Source: Ditylenchus dipsaci (lineage: Eukaryota > Nematoda > Chromadorea > Rhabditida > Anguinidae). From it: a DNA stretch of 64,000 bases. The DNA lies in the NCBI GenBank assembly GCA_004194705.1, contig SADC01001227.1, forward strand, positions 248,001-312,000, read 5' to 3'. Shown in pieces: positions 1 through 12,500 of this stretch (positions are counted from its first letter, which is position 1; each line of letters begins with the position of its first letter). The notes under the pieces were generated by a model. That model saw only the letters and a list, made by a program, of their open reading frames with translations, had not been told where the DNA came from and searched no databases. The position numbers were made by a program, and so were the translations under genes.

Positions 1-550
1 AAGTATTTCTGCAGCAAAAAAGTATTGACCGTTATAAAAAATTAAAGAAAGTTATCGACGAAATGTACGTGATCGCGAGTGCATTTAAAATTTCAAATTG
101 TCATTTCAAGCAAGAGACATGGTCATTGGATAATCAATATCGATTTTAAAGCCGAGCAATCGAAATGCACGATCCAAATGGAATCAACCTTGTTATTTAG
201 TCATATTTTCTTTTTGCACATTTACTTATTTTTGAAATTATAAGCTTTTTAGCATTCAAAAATCTTTGCTTTTACATTTCGCTACCACAGTTAACTCTCG
301 ATATAGTGGCACTTTTTCATAATTGGAACCGCAGCTGGGTCTGACGAATTCTTGACCTAAAGTTTGAAAGCATATGTCGAATCGGATTCGATTTGATAAA
401 AAAAGAGAGGATACTGATTTCACTCAAAAAATATTGCATTTTTTTGAATTTCGAAAAAATAGGGGTGAAAATATATTTTTTGGATTTTCTGGTCGGATGT
501 AATTAAAAATATAAAAATACCACTTCAGAAAGGCTCTATGAATATTCATC

Positions 551-1135
551 TACAGTAAATTCATCTACAAAGTTCTAATCCTTACAGCAGACATCACTTT
601 TATCGAAAAGTTCAAATCTCATAAATTTCAAATCCGATGTACCTGCAAATCCTCCCCGATGGGTCTTGCCATGAAATTATCGGATCTAAGACCAGTTGGC
701 TATGTGTTCGAGAGTACGCCCGAAAATATGTTTTGGTCCCCCTGTTGTTTTTTCGGCACAAATTTTCTCTCTCAAAATATTGTTATTTTTTAGGATTTAA
801 GCTCAGGCAAGGGTACGCCAGCGTATGTTATAAAAGCCTTAAATATTGTTGACTCTCTCCATAACGAACCCGCTCCATAACGAACAAAAAGTTTGGCTGA
901 TTCAGTTAAAGTGAGTACAATTTGACCTAAATCGACGCTCTCTATAACGGACGGCTAAACGCGGTCCTTTCAAGTTCGTTATGGAGAGCGTTTACTGCAT
1001 GCGTCAACTGTTTTTGAAACTTACAGAAGCAAGAAAAACATGCTTCTTACGGATTCTAATTTTTCAATAAAAGTGATATCCGATACAAGGATAAAAACTG
1101 TTTAGATGAATTCACTTGTAGATGAATTTACTGTA
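551..1135. repeat. Inverted-repeat-bounded segment
   Basis: TACAGTAAATTCATCTACA at 551-569 recurs as its reverse complement at 1117-1135. Inside, 851-998 is a smaller foldback with ends related to CTCTCCATAACGAAC and a right end reading GTTCGTTATGGAGAGCG. The terminal sequence fits pogo/Tigger-like MITEs by resemblance; no transposase is present. Confidence 0.5.
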
Positions 1136-1390
1136 CCAGTATGTGTCATAACCCTTCGCGTTTTTTCAAATTTTTATTCAGAATCGATTTTGGTTATTAT
1201 TATTATTTGTTATTTTATTTTGATGAATGATAGTTGCTGTGATGAAATATGTATGCGTTGCCTTGAATGAAGATTTCACTGTTATTTGAAATTATTTTCT
1301 ATGAGAGAAATCAAGAAATATGCGAAAAAGAAAAAAATCGATTCTGACTAAAAATTTGAAAAAAACGCGAAGAATTATGACACATACTGG
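1135..1390. repeat. Inverted repeat upstream of the NHR
   Basis: An arm of about 55 bp at 1135-1198 (beginning ACCAGTATGTGTCATAAC) matches the reverse complement of 1336-1390 with few mismatches. The loop is about 140 bp. No coding content. Confidence 0.55.
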
Positions 1391-1607
1391 TAGATGAATT
1401 TACCGTCACCCCTTCAAAAATGTATCAAAAATACTTAAAACATAGCCCTAACTCAATCTTGAGCTCCCAAAATTTCAAAAGTATTGAAGTTTTTTAAGTA
1501 AATTTAACTGTTTTACTCCAGTTGTACAAGCGTTTCCAGATTTCTAAAGTAATAACTTTTAATACTTTTCAGTTGTTACTTACCGTTTATTCTTAGCCTA
1601 TTCTGCA

Positions 1608-4600
1608 ATGTCTATTCAAAAATCATCAAATATGCCAAAATATTGCCTGATCTGCAAGAACCCAACATCTTGCGTTCATTATGATGTTTCCAGTTGTTTC
1701 AGTAAGATTTAAAAAAATCATACAGAAGGCCATTGCTGTTCCAACTTTTGAATTCGCGGGCCAGCTAGATTACACCAAATATTTTTCGAATAAACTTTTG
1801 TGTGCATTTACAACTACAGTCAACTCTCTCCATAGTGTACACCCAAGGGACCGGCGCCAGGTGTGCACTACGGTGAGGAGTTACTATGGAGGGAGTTGAC
1901 TGTATTTCAACTAAAATTTCTTTACATCAAGATGGGATGTGCCTTGAATAATACTAGAAATTAAACTTTCTAGATAAAAAAAATAATTCAAAAAATATTT
2001 TCGGAGCAATTTAGTTGTCCATTGCAAGTTCTAAAAGTCGAAATTGCTCCGGCCGTAGAAGACAATTGTCCTTTGAAAAAATTTAAGGCTGCAAAACATT
2101 TTTTCGACGTAATGTTTTATCTGGAAAGATTTTTCATGCTCCAATGAATCTTTGACTGACCTTTCTCATGGTAATTCATATCGATTTTAATCAATAAAAA
2201 CATATTTTTGTAGTGTCTATGTGCAGATCTTGTCGATTTAACCGTTGTATACTGATGGAATGAACCCACTATCTTTAAAACTTCCTCAAGATGCAGACAT
2301 AGTAGCAATCGCTAATAAAGTAGGAGAAAAACGGAGTATTTTACAAGAAAAATACAAAACTAAACAATTAGTTTGGATAAAGGTTGGTAATTTTTACAAA
2401 GTTCTTTGTATTTTAGTAAAGAGCATTAAAATATTTGGATTTTTTGCTGAGCTAAGGCTGACCGGACAAGCAAACGATTTGGTGCAGAATTTCACGCTGA
2501 ACATTTTCATGTATAGGAGTATGGTCTTTGGATATGATAAAGGGACCTAATACCGTAGTGCGATTAATTTGAATTCTCGTCCAAAAGCACCTGGTTTTTG
2601 GCATTTTCAAATTTTTTCAGCTTCAAAATTGTGATATTTGCTTGTTTGTCTGAGTCTTTGCACTATTTTTATTACATTTTTCACACTGAGCATTTTGGTA
2701 TATTGTCAGCATCAATTTTCTGTGAAAGTCGACAGGCATAAGTTGTTTCAGAGCAGGTTTGAGTGTAAATTCACTTGGTCAGTAAATGGTGTATTTGTGC
2801 GTTGGATGCTGGCTGTCCAAGTTTTTAGACATATGACAGCTCACATGCACTTATTCGAATAGCAGATTCTCGCGATAATTTTGAAATATTACAGTCTGCC
2901 CCTTGGGAGATTTTTCAACTTTACTGAAATGGTCGTAAATTTAAAAGCGGTTACCGTATTCACTCTATTAATCGCTCACCCTCTAATAAACGCCCACCCT
3001 CGCTTTTTTGACTAGTATTTCAGAGTTAGGGCCATTTTTGGTTTACAATTTGAAGATTTTTGAAGAGTTGAAAATAAATCGCACTACGGTATTAGGTCAC
3101 TTCATCATATCCAAACACTCATACTCCTATACATGAAAATGTTCAGCGTGAACTTTTTCACCAGATCGTCTGCTTGTTCCGGTCAGCCTTTTCTCGTGTT
3201 AAATAGATTTTTTTGCATAAAATTTTGCAATTAAGGCACACCCTTTGATGAATTAAGCCGTGAAAAACGACAACTGCAAATCCTACTAGTTACAGAAGCT
3301 AGAAACAAAAAAGTGAGAGACTCAAGGCTATGTTCTACTGCTATATTACATAATTGGAGCATGAAAGATTTAATTTTATCAGTCCACAATGAGTTAGCTT
3401 ATTCACATAATTGCGTGGTGAGATTTTTAAAAGAAAAAAGTTAGGGTGCCTCTGTCGCACCACTCACCCAATAATAACTCTGTTGTATACCATATTCAAT
3501 AATTTCAAGCGGATTTTGACTATTTTGTAACAGACTGAGCTGTATTGGAAAAAAAAGGGACAAGAAGAATCCAATTAGGGTGAAAAGGGTCACTTTGATA
3601 TATTTGAAAAGCAATGAGATGCCGTATAGAACAAATAAGGGGCTCTTTTTATAAGGGTCCATGAAGACTACGAGTTGAAATATGAAGGGTTTGCATGGGA
3701 CTGTTTAAACGGCTTAGAGAACAAATCTGAGATTACCAAATCGAATTTTTTCTAGCATTAAAAACAAAATACTACACTCAACCACCGGTTTAACCTCACT
3801 CTCAATACAAAGGACCATTTTAATCGGCTTTGACTCAAATTTAGTCAAAATAACAAAGAAAAAGTAAAATCGAGGTGACTCGAAATTGAGGGTTGACTAT
3901 ACATCATCTTAACACTTCCAGACCTGACTGTAAGACCAGCACATTCTTGCGCAGAATTTCATGGAAAAATCTTTCTATCGCGGTGGATTTTGGGAAGAGA
4001 AAGATGTGCATTTTGGATTGTACCAATTCAATTAGCGCCCTTTAAAATTGTGCAAATTCAGTTTGTGCTGCTTTAGTTTGTGCCCTTTTCAAACAGTGCC
4101 AATAATTTTAATAGAGAAATAAGCCAAAATTGTGGCACAAAATGTATTTGGCACTATTTAAACTGGCACAATTCGAAATTTGCACAAATTGAAAAAGCAC
4201 AAACTCAATTTGCACAAACTATAAGGGCACAAATTGAATTGGCACAAACCAAAATGACCAATCTTTCTCCTTCCAGGTTTTTTCAAAAGGGCGACTTTTC
4301 CGCCAAACCTCACATTTAAAAAAGAAAATAAATTATCGGAAAGAGTTTTGTTAATAGGTCTGTGGCGGTACCGGTCAATTTTCCGCCGTCAATTTTCCGC
4401 CGACAATTTTCCGCCGACAATTTTCCGCCGACAATTTTCCGCCGACAAATTTTCCGCCGACCAATTTTCCGCCGTCAATTTTCCGCTGCCATAATTTCAG
4501 TTTCTCTTTTTAAATTATGCGTAATCTCTGCACGACAATCTTTGCGTCAGCATAGACATGATATTATTTGATGCTAACCCACCTAGAATGAGACTCAGAG

Positions 4601-7600
4601 TTCGGTTGAAAAGAGTGCGGTTCTAAAAAAATCGTCCGATTATTAACCTATACTGTTCGCCAGTATTATATTTGAAAAATACTATGCTTCACGAGTCAGT
4701 CTAGCCTTTTTAAATTTCTAGCCTCAATCAAGCCTCAAATCCAGCCTCAATCCTACCGGATAATACATGCACCAACCAAACAGGTGGTCGTCCATTCGGT
4801 GTGGAATTATTTGGCGCTACTTGGATATGCCCCATATATCAACTTTTTTATATGTTTCCAAACACCCTATATCGGGTAAAATCCCAACTATCAGTCATCC
4901 GGCACTGGGAGAGGGGCGTTTGAAAATAGTGTTTAAACGTCACCTGAGTAATTTTTGTATGCTTGAAAGGATAAAAAAAGCTATTTTCTGACATGTTCCC
5001 ACATCAAAAGTTGACTTTTTGCGAAAAAGGAGCACGGCAAACTATTCTAAAGAGTTGCCTAGACACGCCAAAAGATGGGATTTGAACAGAGTTTTGTAAA
5101 CTGCGGCCTAAAGCATAAAGAAACTCTGGTATGCATACATTTTCTATGCATCCAGAGTCACTTTCGAGTGAATTCCGTCTAAGGTATGTGGGTGTGCGCA
5201 TCTCAACTCCAAGCAACCAAGCCCCTGCGCCCCCGAAGGGGCGCAGGGGGCTTGATTTGTCAGAGATGCGCGCACTCACTCACCTTAAACATGATTCGAG
5301 CAAGACTCTTGATCAAAATGTATATAGAGACTCTTTCTGCCCAGCTCCAGTGATCAAAACGTGGTAGAATACTTTTATATAAATGTTTACTTTGGCTTCC
5401 CAATGCAAAACGTTAAAAACTCTGTTTTAGCATTAAAAACTTTTAGAAATGATTCTGGTAAAGGTACAAAATTTTTAATTTCTTAAACCTAAAAACGAAA
5501 TTTTGGGTTTTGGAGGTTGATGCCCATTTAGGGAAGGCAGTAGGGTATTTTTCTACCCACACCCCTCAGGCTTACTGGTTGACTTATGGCTGTTCTTCAA
5601 GAAAATATAATGTCGACTACCACCAGTATTTGAACCTGTAACCTCAATACCTGGAGGGTAAATTTACCACGGGTGGATTCACCACCGCCTTGAAAACAGA
5701 AACTAAAATTACAGCGGCAGAAAATTGTCGCGGCGGAAAATTGGCGGCGGAAAATTGTCGGCGGAAAATTGTCGCGGCAGAAAATTGGCGGCGGAAAATT
5801 GTCGGCGGAAAATTGTCGCGGCAGAAAATTGGCGGCGGAAAATTGTCGGCGGAAAATTGTCATGTACCCGGTCTGTGGCTTTGAGAACATCCTCATTCAC
5901 ATAAGAATTATATCTGATTTCTTAGAAGAGAGAATGCGCTTTCTAACGAATATTTGATTTTTTACTTTTGCTTAGTTTATCGTTAGAAAAATGATTTTCA
6001 ATTTTAGGTCTTATCTTTAGGTCACAAAATTTTTGCCAAAAATTGCGAAAACCTTTCTCTTCAACAGTCATGCTCTAAGAGATAGGAAAATGTGTAGGTT
6101 GTAAGACAACCTGCTTTAATTTTTTCCTGCTAAGGGGACCTGGAATTCTGACACCGGATTTGGGTCAGCGTGGTCGATTTTCTTCTAAAACTGCTCTTAA
6201 AATTGCAAAGTCACTGTCAAATTTCGAATTCCTCTCAAACAATAAACATTTAATTTTCAAATTTTTACAAGAATTTCGTGATCTAAAAATAACACTTAAC
6301 CAGGGTTCCTAATGAAAAATTTTGTAAAAAAGAACATTCGGGTAAAAACGGACATTTTGACCATTTTTGAAGAAAAAGGTCATTTTATCCAGTGCTTATT
6401 GCTATTTTGGAGCGAAAAAAAAAGATTCTGACTAAAATCTTCAAAAATAAAAAAGATTTGGGGTCCCGAAAAAAAAGGACAAATCTTTTTAAAAAGGACA
6501 ATTACAAACCCTGCACTTAACTTTTTCCAATGATTTACTAAGCACAAGCAAAAAATTAAATGTTTGTTTGAAATGGCATTTTCTCTTCTACAAAATCAGA
6601 TATAATTTTTATGTAAGTGACGATGTTATCAAAAGCCACAGACCTATTAACAAAGCGCATTCAAGTTATTTGAGTTATTTTTAAAAAATTTGAGGTTTGG
6701 CAGAAAAGTGTCCCTTCTAACAAAATCCATTGCACCAGAATGTGCTCGTCTTACAGTCAGGGTTAGACTTGTTAAAAAAATGAAAAATACAGACAATTTC
6801 TGCTTTAACAATTTTTTACAGAAACCTGCACACTGGCCACTTAAAAAAATAGAAGACATACAAATTGAATGGCAAAAGTATAAATCCACTAACAATCTTA
6901 ATTTTGGCGTTTTGCTGGCTGTAGAGATGGCTAAGACATTGCCAGTGTTCCATCAACTTTCCTACAAATCTCAGGTTAGCAACAGATATTGGGTTCTACC
7001 AATTGATGTTTCAAATTTTTTTATACTCTTCAATGCAAATAAAAAATAATAATAAAAAAAACTTTGAATATTTCTGGATCAAAAAAGTGTCCCCTCCAAT
7101 TCAAATTGGGTAAACATAGTTTTGCAGCAAAGAAAGTGTTTCTCTGCGAAAAATTTAAACCCTTGGCTGCCAACTGTACTTTATTTAAAAATTTGTACTG
7201 TATTTGGACTCTAAGAACTTTTGAAATTTCACGTCAAAACCTTGATTTTCAACGCTGAACTCTCAATAAGCACTGCATGAAATGGAAATTTTTCACTAAA
7301 ATGACCAAAATGTAATTTAGAAGTCACTTTTCTAGAAGTCACACTTTTCATATACCAAAATGTAGCCAAGCTTCTGGGCTTTCATTTCAGGTGTCATACA
7401 GAGAAAAAGGTGATATAAAGTAAGAGCTAGAATTTAAAAAGCTTCTACGATGTCCAATTCCATGACATCCTGCCCAGGACTATTCTAGAACTTTTCGGTA
7501 GTATCCCGGAACTGACGTTTTTCCCAATTTTTATTTACATACTCATTTGCAACCTTACACTCAAAATGTATCCCTGCTTCCTGTCGTCATTTTCGTCATT

Positions 7601-10076
7601 TTCAGCATACGGTTTTATAAAATTATCTAAAATAAAAGTCTGACTCTAGCAAGTCACTAAACCCGTTGAAAAATAAATAGAATTGGTGGAGGCTCAGGCT
7701 TTATAAAGATAAATACGCATTATTTTATCTGGTTTATTTTTAATTTGGTGGTCATTTGCCAAAAAATTGCAAAATTGAGGCAGTTGCTGACAGTGAATCA
7801 GTGTTAGAAATGGTCGCAATCGATAGCTCGTTGATTTTTGTCCCTAAAAGTCAAAAAACTTATTAAAAAAGTAAATTAAAAACTCCAGAGAGACTTGATT
7901 TGTCGACAATAGGCGATGCGTATATAAAGTCCCCCTTTTAGCAGAGAAAACTAGTTTAAGACGTTTTTTATTGATTTTTAAAAAATTTGGTTTGGTTTGT
8001 GTAAACGGGATAAGTACCAATTTATGGTTAATTTACGCTTTTTTAGGAAACGCTTTTACGCCATACCTCTTTGCAATGTACAATTTTCACAGCTGCATAT
8101 TACTCTTTTGAGCACGATGCAGAAACTTTTGTTTTCCAAATGGATTTATCCCAGCGAAAATGAAAAACGCATTTATTTCTGATGTAACTGAAGAAGCTAA
8201 GTAAGAAATTTTAATAATAAAAAAAGTATTTATATTTAACTTTAATTAAGAAAGAGCGGCTTTTTTGCCTTTGTCTATTAAATTCAAAAAAAAATTCACT
8301 TCAATTCCTTTTAAATTCACGGCATCCTTTATCGATTTGTGCAAAATAATAAAAGCAGGAAGTTCATTGTCTAAATGAATTTATAACCCAATGTAACCAA
8401 ATTTAAATTCTTGTGCTCTTAAATCCAGGGGTAGCGTTTTAATCAGAATTTCATGCAGATCACGAATCTGCAAATAAAATTAAAAAATGCTTCCCCTTGA
8501 CGTAACTCTACCCTTTTGAAGATAGATCCCCTTTGAAGAGCTACCATTTTCTTTCATTGCAGCAATTAATATTAATTCTGTCGACCACAATGCGGAGACC
8601 GAATTTAAGGCGGTTGCGGGTTATCGAAATTCGACTTAATACACAAATCTACAGGGTATCCCAAGAATTTTGAAACAACTTTGAACTTGCATATTTTTTT
8701 TCATACGTCAAGTTCCACAAAGGATGGTCTAAAAATGAAGTTTTTAGTATTTACAAACAGATTTAAAAAACGCTGGATAATTTCCCGACAGCCCAATATT
8801 ATATTTTAAGGCTGTTTGATTGACTTCCAGATTGACATAGCCTTCCTACAAAAAAATCGGTTTGAAAATCAGTCCGATTTCAAAAAGTCTTTTGGCATTT
8901 GGGCACTGGTCTGTGGATGCAGCGTTTGGACTTTCAGAAAATGGTCGTACTAGTACTTTGTACTGCTCAATTTTAGCAGTCGTACTTCGTAATTGTACCT
9001 CGTACATTGAAAGCTCGTACTTTAAGCTCGTACATCGTACTCGTACCTAGTGCCTCTAAAATTTCTTCTCGTACTTTGGACTCGTACCACAAAAAAATTT
9101 CTCGTACTTCGTACACGTACTACACAAATTTCGGCTCTTACTTCGTATAAAAACGTATTAGGTATTCAGGGAATAATTTAAAAAAAAATATTTTGTAATG
9201 TATCTTTTATTAATTGAAATCCGGCTTTTTAGTGGTAAAGTGCGAGTATATGCTTTGTGACTTATAAATACTTGTATTTTAGCGCTGTTTGTACTCGCAC
9301 CTCGTAACTCTGAAATTTTTGCTCGTACCTCGTACTCGTACCTCTGACATTCCTTCTCGTACTCGTAGTACGTGTACGAAGTACGAGTATGAGGTCCAAA
9401 CACTGTCTGGATGGCCTCTGGATAGGCAAGGCCCAAACCACAGATGGGACCAAGCAAAAATCGTGTTTTCACATTATATGCCGAAAAAATGCTTTTCGAT
9501 TTTGAATCAAACTGCATTTACAGAAATTAGAAATTTGACGTATGAAAAAAGTTATGCCCGTTAAAAGTGTTTCAAAATTCTTTGTACACTCTGTACTATA
9601 AATACATAGATTTCGAGAGAGAACACAAAGAGATATATATTCTGTTATTATGAACCCTCTAAGGAAAATAGGATTAACGTTAGAAGAGTTCGTCTTGCTA
9701 AAAACAATTATTTTTTCCAGCTCAGGTATTTTTTTTTTTGATTTAAAAAATAAAGTCTATGTGTTTTTTCAGCAATCGATGATTTGAATGAAAAAGACAG
9801 AGATCTTTTGCAAAAAGAATCCCTACGTTATTCTAAAATTCTTTTACACCATCTTCAATATAAATATGGTGAACTGGCAGGTGCGAAAAGATTCGGAGAT
9901 ATTTTGGCTCTTTTTTCGTGCATTTTTAAATCTGTAAGCACATTTCATTGGTTTCTCGTTTTTACCGAGACATTTTTTAGTCAGAAAATGTCAGACAGAC
10001 CCATTTGCTTATTCAATGCATTCTACAATCAAAGAGTCAATTCACTTCTTTTATGAACTCGGTTTTGTATCTTTAA
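1608..10076 (+). CDS. Nuclear hormone receptor, nematode NHR type
   Basis: Ligand-regulated transcription factor acting in the nucleus. Exons: 1608-1701, 2088-2170, 2214-2382, 6822-6974, 8047-8200, 9610-9725, 9773-9933, 9981-10076; about 342 residues. The DNA-binding domain comes first: zinc-finger cysteines 13, 16, 30 and 33 have canonical spacing (CLIC, HYDVSSC, then CKTFFRR), followed by CRSCRFNRC. The ligand-binding domain starts at about residue 117 with HWPLKKIE, LLAVEMAKTLPVF, TLLRHTSLQ, AAYYSF, LTLEEFVLLKTI and GAKRFGDILALF, the helix 3 to helix 10 signatures of nematode NHRs. Three one-base losses interrupt the frame: after LSGK in exon 2, before MNP in exon 3 (GG for GGG) and in the A-run at the end of exon 5. 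Correcting them makes all exon phases agree. The second zinc finger lacks one expected cysteine. Introns 3 to 5 are filled with repeats. The family call is firm; the natural ligand cannot be inferred. Confidence 0.85.
1815..1904. mobile_element. 90-bp TA-flanked foldback MITE in NHR intron 1
   Basis: It begins TACAGTCAACTCTCTCC and ends GGAGGGAGTTGACTGTA, so nearly the whole element folds back on itself. The outer TA is the probable target duplication. It belongs to the recurring TACAGTCAA..CTC group of this window. Confidence 0.7.
4362..4490 (+). repeat. Tandem array of an AATTTTCCGCCGAC-like unit
   Basis: About eight units of a 15-17-bp sequence containing TTTTCCGCCG. The reverse complement of the same array lies at about 5700-5865, so the two arrays bound a 1.5-kb segment in inverted orientation. 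They may be the ends of one element with tandem-repeat termini. Confidence 0.6.
5100..5345 (-). repeat. Multi-hairpin repeat, copy 1
   Basis: It contains a GC-rich stem (CCCCTGCGCCCC paired with GGGGCGCAGGGG), a longer stem with GATGCGCGCACTCAC-like arms, and TCACTTTCGAGTGA. The same ordered set of stems recurs in three plus-orientation copies near 54.1, 58.0 and 60.2 kb. Confidence 0.65.
5700..5865 (-). repeat. Inverted partner array of the TTTTCCGCCG unit
   Basis: Units read GGCGGAAAATTGTCG on the plus strand, the reverse complement of the array at 4362-4490. Open frames on both strands here are translations of the repeat. Confidence 0.6.
8652..9593. mobile_element. TA-flanked CAGGGT foldback element in NHR intron 5
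   Basis: The left end CAGGGTATCCCAAGAATTTT and the reverse complement of the right end, CAGAGTGTACAAAGAATTTT, are similar, and both ends are bordered by TA (8650-8651, 9594-9595). These ends and the TA duplication fit a Tc1/mariner-type MITE. The interior carries many CTCGTAC and CGTACTCG repeats (8945-9125, 9290-9390) and no transposase. Confidence 0.6.
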
Positions 10077-12500
10077 GTGAACTCTTATCAAGGAAGAAAT
10101 TTTTCTCATCAATTTAACGATTTTTTTGTATATGTATACTGTTCTGTGCTATTCTAATAGCTCTATATCAAAATCTGCAATTAAAAAAGTAAAGTATCAG
10201 CACAGAAAAGTTATATTTTAAAAACACTGTAAAGGCTAACTGTACTAAGGGTAGCGTCTGGTCCTAAATTTCATGCTGATTATGTTGGCGTAAATAACCC
10301 CCAAAATTGTAAATCTATGCCATGTCACGTATTTTCTCTAATAGAACGCTATTGCCTTCTATTTTTAACCCGAGATTTTTAAGATTTTACTTCAAAATCT
10401 TTATTTTTTTGGTGCTCAAATCTCAACAAGCACTGGATAAAATGGCAGTTTTGATTAATTTTAATTAATTTTTCTCGTCGTTTTTAGTCAAAATTTTGCG
10501 GGAATTCAAATTTTCTTGTCAGAAAATAACTTGGATCGGTCAGAATTCCACCCCGGAATGGCCAGAAGCCCATGAAAGATGTTTTCGGGGGTTTACTAAA
10601 GGGGGATAAACATTTTGCGAAAATTCGATTGAGCGGATCCTAATTCCGGTCCGATCGGCTAGATTACTAAGAATTCGATACTGAACCACTCAAAACCACC
10701 TTAAAACCTGCAATTCCGAGCGATTAAGCCTATGGGACCGGAATTCTGATGCGCTCAATCGAATTTTAGCAAAAAGTTTATCCCCATTAGTAAACCCCCA
10801 AAAAACTATTTTTCATCGGCTTTTGGTCATCCGGGTGGGATTCTAACCAATCCCAGTCATTTTCTGACAAGAAAATTTGAATTCCCACAGAATTTTCACT
10901 GAAAACGTCGGAAAAAGAATTAGGGGGTATTTTTCAGAAAATTAGGGGGCATTTTTCAGTAATTAGTGGGCAATTCTAATTAGGTTGCATTTTTCCCGAA
11001 ATTAGGGGCATTTTTCAGCAATTAGCGGGCAGCATTAACTATTACCCATTCAAAATCGTGTCTTTGGTATTGTGTTTTTAAACCCACTTCTCGTAGACAA
11101 GTTACTCCTCAATTTTAGATCAATACACTGGCTATAAAATAAGCGGTAACTTGCCTATGAGCTGTCTTCACAAATTTGGTAAAAAAAGCACAATGCCAAA
11201 AGACGATTTTAAATAATAGGCGTGCTCTTAGAAGTTTTACGTTAGCCCAAACAGCAATCTAACCTCATTCAGTTCACCAGCGAAAGTTTGTCCTTCATTT
11301 TCACATTATAGCGTATTTTTCAATTAAAATGTGCTATAAACAGGCTTCTCATCTGTACTTTACTTGAAGATTTGTACTTTATTTGGCACCCTTAATATTT
11401 AGAACAAGGGTCGGCAGGCGTCTATCGGCGCCTATACAGACATTTTTGCAACAAAGATTGCTTAACTGCTGACAGTAAATTCGTGCTTAGCGTACTCAAT
11501 TTGCTTACAAACGGATTTAAAATTGAAACTCGACTCTATATTTTTAAATTCCTCTCGAGACAAAAAATTTCAAATTTGTGGCATTTTGTCAACAACAAAC
11601 ATAAGACCATAGGTCATTAGATCCGACGTCAAACTTCAAAGTAGGAGATCCCCTATTTAAAACACATTATTTTTGACGTTCTTTTTTTAACGAAAGCTGA
11701 CACGCTGGGGAATCCGATAAAATCTGCAACAAAAAATTCTTTTCATTTTGACCTCATTTTTTAGCCTTTGAAGTCAAAAAAGTCAGGAAAAAACAAAAAT
11801 TTGGGAAAAAAACTCAAAAAATTCCTTTGTCAACCCCCAATTCTGACAGCGGATTCGTGTTCAGGCACCCTGATTTACCTTAGAAACTATTCTCAGAAAA
11901 AGGTTTGCACCACTCCCAATGTCTGTAAAAAGTGTGACCCAGCCACACATGCCAAATACTAAATAGAGATTTTTAAGATTTTACTTCAAAATCTTTATTT
12001 TTTGGTGCTCAAATCTCAACAAGCACTGGATAAAATGGCAGTTTTGGACGAAAAATGCCCAAATTGTACTTTATTTTGCCAAATGTACTTTATTTCAAAA
12101 TTTTGAAATGAGAACTCTGGCTATGAAACTGATTAACTACCTTGAAAACTCATGAAGAAGCTATTGACAGCATTTTCATCACCAGTCATCAATCAGGAAT
12201 GGCGATTTGTAAGCACCGGAAATTTTTTCTTAAAAACTATTGACAATTCCTTTTTAATTTTTCATTTAACTTTTCTGCTATCCAAAATCCTTCACTCCCA
12301 GAGATTATCACCCCATATGATCGTTTACTTTTTCCTCCCAAACTTTTTGTTCAATAATTAAAAAACAGACATTGTTGACACACTCTTGCCGAAAATAAAT
12401 TGTTATTTGTCAGAGAAAAAAAAACAAATTTATTATTCTCAGAGTATTATTTTCATTTCCAAAAGAACACTCGAGACAAATCAGTAATTCTCAAGACCAG
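10077..12500. other. Intergenic repeats between the NHR and HIPK
   Basis: No gene is recognised. The clearest structure is an inverted repeat, about 10490-10660 against 10740-10900, whose arms contain TTGCGAAAATTCGATTGAGC. A relative lies at 23.65-23.87 kb and fragments near 38.9 and 52.7 kb. The segment 11960-12080 repeats sequence from 10375-10450 (a copy of AGATTTTTAAGATTTTAC). Confidence 0.55.

Larger units (their letters stand above)
2383..6821 (+). other. NHR intron 3, filled with inverted and tandem repeats
   Basis: This 4.4-kb intron holds no exon I can recognise. It contains an inverted repeat of about 115 bp (2450-2567 against 3074-3190) around a small TACCGTA-ended element at 2952-3091, degenerate GCACAAA repeats (about 4030-4260), two inverted arrays of a short AATTTTCCGCCG unit, and one copy of the multi-hairpin repeat. 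Open frames in it are repeat translations. The stretch 5870-6820 shows nothing recognisable beyond AT-rich sequence. Confidence 0.6.

Noticed and set aside
5597..5957. Frames repeating RRQFSAA or AAENCRRK
   Set aside because: Both strands of the TTTTCCGCCG tandem array; no protein family.
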